Shown here piece by piece: positions 62,099-64,000 of a DNA stretch of 64,000 nt; the stretch's first letter is position 1, and every line of letters starts with the position of its first letter. The notes below the pieces were generated by a model. It saw only the letters and a program-made list of their open reading frames with translations. It was not told where the DNA came from and did not search any database. Origin of the DNA: Holothuria scabra. Its lineage: Eukaryota > Echinodermata > Holothuroidea > Aspidochirotida > Holothuriidae. The stretch is from assembly GCA_037179385.1 (NCBI GenBank), contig CM074181.1, positions 49,930,394 to 49,994,393 on the forward strand, written 5' to 3'. The translations under genes were made by a program, and so were the position numbers.

Positions 62099-62116
62099 TG
62101 GTGGCCTAACATCCGG
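62099..62116 (+). other. Candidate primer-binding site
   Basis: TGGTGGCCTAACATCC starts with TGG, complementary to a tRNA CCA end, four bases after the LTR. The tRNA was not identified. Confidence 0.5.
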
Positions 62117-62222
62117 GAAAGAATTATACTACCAGGTAGAAAATTCGAGAAATTTCGTTGTAATTTGCAACTGTATTGTCCAGACTTCTTAGTTGTTTGT
62201 GAGTGTTTGACACAACCTCAAA

Positions 62223-62870
62223 ATGCCATTCGATTTAGATAAATTCGTGGCTAGCCCCTCAATTGAGGAGCTTAACTCACTAAAAAAGTCTGAGATTGTA
62301 AAAGTCGCAAAACACTATGGTGTTGAATTTCAGCCATTAATGCGGAAGGACGAGATTAAGAGATACATTGTAGAGTATCTGGTAGATGAAAGTATTCTGC
62401 CAATTACAGTGCTTGAGACAATCATGACCGTGCCAACTGACAATGCATTTGAATTGAAAAAGCTTGAATTAGAAATGAGTAAGGAGATTAGATTAAAAGA
62501 ATTGGAAAAGGAAAAAGAGGAAAGAGAGATGCAAATGCAAAGAGAGAAAGAGGCTAGAGAGCATGAATTTAGGTTGAAACAACTGGAATTAGGGGTCATA
62601 AAAGGCCCAGAACTTAAAATAGGCATGGATACTGGGGGATTTGATGTCTCTAAGCACGTAAAATTTGTGCCCAAATTTCAGGAGGATAATGTGGAGAAAT
62701 TTTTCAACCACTTTGAAAAACTGGGTGAACAATTAAAGTGGCCCAGAGATAAATGGTCAATACTCATTCAGAGTAATTTTACTGGCAAGGCCCAGGAAGT
62801 GTATTCCGCTCTGTCAATAGAGGACAGCATGGATTACGATAAGGTCAAGGGCCATATTACAAGCCTATGA
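62223..62870 (+). CDS. Ty3-type Gag, N-terminal part (frame-interrupted)
   Basis: The 215-residue frame starts at the first ATG after the leader (MPFDLDKFVAS). A short helical N-terminal domain (SIEELNSLKKSEIVKVAKHY) is followed by a charged coiled coil at about residues 75-120 (EKEKEEREMQMQREKEARE). Then comes the start of the capsid domain (PKFQEDNVEKFFNHFEKLGE, WPRDKWSILIQSNFTGKAQE). It stops at TGA 62868-62870, while capsid homology continues in the next frame from about 62863. This Gag type is common in Ty3/Gypsy elements of marine animals and gave rise to some domesticated genes, but here it belongs to an element. Confidence 0.85.
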   Translation: MPFDLDKFVASPSIEELNSLKKSEIVKVAKHYGVEFQPLMRKDEIKRYIVEYLVDESILPITVLETIMTVPTDNAFELKKLELEMSKEIRLKELEKEKEEREMQMQREKEAREHEFRLKQLELGVIKGPELKIGMDTGGFDVSKHVKFVPKFQEDNVEKFFNHFEKLGEQLKWPRDKWSILIQSNFTGKAQEVYSALSIEDSMDYDKVKGHITSL

Positions 62871-63819
62871 ATTAGTACCCGAGGCGTATCGCCAAAAATT
62901 TAGAAAATATCCTAAGGCGGATACACAAACATATGTAGAGTTTGCCTATCAAAAGGAAAGGCATTTCGATAGATGGTGTGATTCTAAAAAGGTCTCCACA
63001 TTTGAAGCCTTACGACAACTGATGCTGGTCGAGGAATTTAAACGGTGTGTGAGTGATGACATAAAGACTCACCTTGAAGAGCAAAAGGCAGACAAATTGA
63101 AAGAAGTGGCAAATTTGGCTGATCAGTATGCACTTACCCATAAGTTTGGTAAAGTAGGTCAGACTCAAAACAAGAGTCAGTTTAATAGGCCAAATAAAAA
63201 ATATGGCAATGGCAGTAGTGGTGACACAGCAGGTAAAATTAGTGGATCTCAGTCTGGTTCCCTCTCTCCAACAAATTCTGGTAAAAAGCAACCAGATTCT
63301 AGTCGTCAAAAGAACGACCAGGTCAGCTCAAATAAAGCTGCCTGTAAAGACATAGTTTGTGGTTTCTGTCACAAAAAGGGCCACATAATGGCAAATTGCT
63401 TTCAATTGGCAAAATTAAAGGAGACTGAAACAGCTCCAAATGCCTTAGCCAATGCAGAAAATTCTCCAGAGGTAGTCGTGACTTTACGGCCTAATTCTAA
63501 TGACCAAATTAAGGAAGAATACCTTCCATTCGTGTCTGAGGGTTTTATTTCCCTAGATGGGGATTCAGCTCATCCACCCGTCAAAATTAAAATTTTGCGT
63601 GACACAGGCGCAACTCAGTCGTTGCTTCTTGATGAAGTTTTGCCATTAACGGACTCTTCTTCCACAGAGGCAAATGTACTAATTCAGGGGTTTGTGTGTG
63701 AATTTATTTCTGTCCCTCTTCACAAAATTATTTTGAAGTCAGATTTAGTTTCTGGGTCGGTCATAGTAGGGGTCAGACCTACTCTACCTGTAAAGGGTAT
63801 CTCTGTTGCTAGGCAATGA
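62863..63819 (+). CDS. Ty3-type Gag C-terminus and aspartic protease (frame-shifted)
   Basis: This frame, one base ahead of the first, is open for about 318 codons. It completes the capsid (ELVPEAYRQKFRKY, FEALRQLMLVEEFKRCV) and has a low-complexity linker rich in Ser, Gln and Asn. A single CCHC knuckle (CGFCHKKGHIMANC, 63358-63399) follows, then a retropepsin domain with catalytic DTG at 63601-63609 in ILRDTGATQSLLL. It ends at TGA 63817-63819, just where LLGNDLAGGKVV continues one frame further. No start codon of its own is needed if it is read by frameshift, but a second shift inside the capsid points to damage. Confidence 0.85.
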   Translation, partial: AYELVPEAYRQKFRKYPKADTQTYVEFAYQKERHFDRWCDSKKVSTFEALRQLMLVEEFKRCVSDDIKTHLEEQKADKLKEVANLADQYALTHKFGKVGQTQNKSQFNRPNKKYGNGSSGDTAGKISGSQSGSLSPTNSGKKQPDSSRQKNDQVSSNKAACKDIVCGFCHKKGHIMANCFQLAKLKETETAPNALANAENSPEVVVTLRPNSNDQIKEEYLPFVSEGFISLDGDSAHPPVKIKILRDTGATQSLLLDEVLPLTDSSSTEANVLIQGFVCEFISVPLHKIILKSDLVSGSVIVGVRPTLPVKGISVARQ

Positions 63820-64000
63820 CCTAGCTGGTGGAAAGGTAGTCGCCAATGCAATTTTGACAGATAAACCATGTGACTATAACAACACAGAGCAATTAGAAAA
63901 GGAATTTCCAGATTTATTCCCAGCCTGTGCTGTCACGAGAGCTATGTCACAAAAGCTTGCTTTGGATGATAATCTTAAACATCCAGCCTCCAAAAGTGAG
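63806..64000 (+). CDS. Ty3-type Pol, start of RT-linker region (runs off window)
   Basis: The third frame reads LLGNDLAGGKVVANAIL, the typical link after a Ty3 protease, and EKEFPDLFPACAVTRAMSQK leading towards the reverse transcriptase. It is open to the window end. RT, RNase H and integrase would lie to the right. Confidence 0.75.
   Translation, partial: MLGNDLAGGKVVANAILTDKPCDYNNTEQLEKEFPDLFPACAVTRAMSQKLALDDNLKHPASKSE

Overview
This is an AT-rich stretch of an animal nuclear genome: introns, splice sites, tRNA-derived SINEs, several LINE clades, a Penelope-like element, a Ty3-type LTR retrotransposon and many short inverted-repeat DNA transposons. The mix fits a marine invertebrate, and I lean towards a deuterostome such as an echinoderm, but nothing in the sequence fixes the taxon. 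No CRISPR array, operon, rRNA gene or intact tRNA gene was seen.

Only two host genes can be supported. (1) The last two exons of a clan-2 (CYP2-like) cytochrome P450 lie on the + strand (3977-4301 and 8051-8232). They are split by a 3.75 kb intron filled with transposon debris; the upstream exons are not visible. (2) A complete intronless arylamine N-acetyltransferase (NAT) reading frame lies on the - strand (41995-42870) with an intact Cys-His-Asp triad. A decayed NAT copy in the same orientation lies about 23 kb away (18613-19812); it carries several stops and has been split by a LINE fragment.

The rest is mostly mobile DNA. Region 1-3.6 kb: Penelope-like element, (TA)n-linked repeat, an 86-bp perfect inverted repeat and a 302-bp GC-rich palindrome. 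Region 9-20 kb: CACTCT/AGAGTG-ended MITEs, a SINE, a 4 x 254-bp tandem array, two hAT MITEs with perfect 8-bp target duplications, degenerate AGGTCA repeats, and the NAT pseudogene. Region 20-32 kb: a second AGGTCA array, long (TA)n tracts, and a hAT MITE nested in an older repeat. Region 32-45 kb: TTAA-flanked MITEs, two CR1/L2-like LINE fragments, the NAT gene, and a Tx1/L1-like LINE whose 3' end lies just upstream of the NAT start. Region 45-61 kb: sparse sequence with SINEs, a hAT transposase remnant, hAT and CACTCT MITEs, a decayed Tx1-like LINE and a recent 245-bp duplication. Region 61.4-64 kb: 5' LTR, leader, gag and protease of a Ty3-type element running off the right edge.

The most unusual signal is in that LTR: clustered heat-shock-element pentamers, one cluster just before the TATA box, suggesting a stress-responsive retrotransposon promoter. 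The second is a set of non-autonomous DNA transposon families (8-bp, TTAA and TA target duplications) together with a remnant of a hAT transposase. I found no clearly new protein-coding system.
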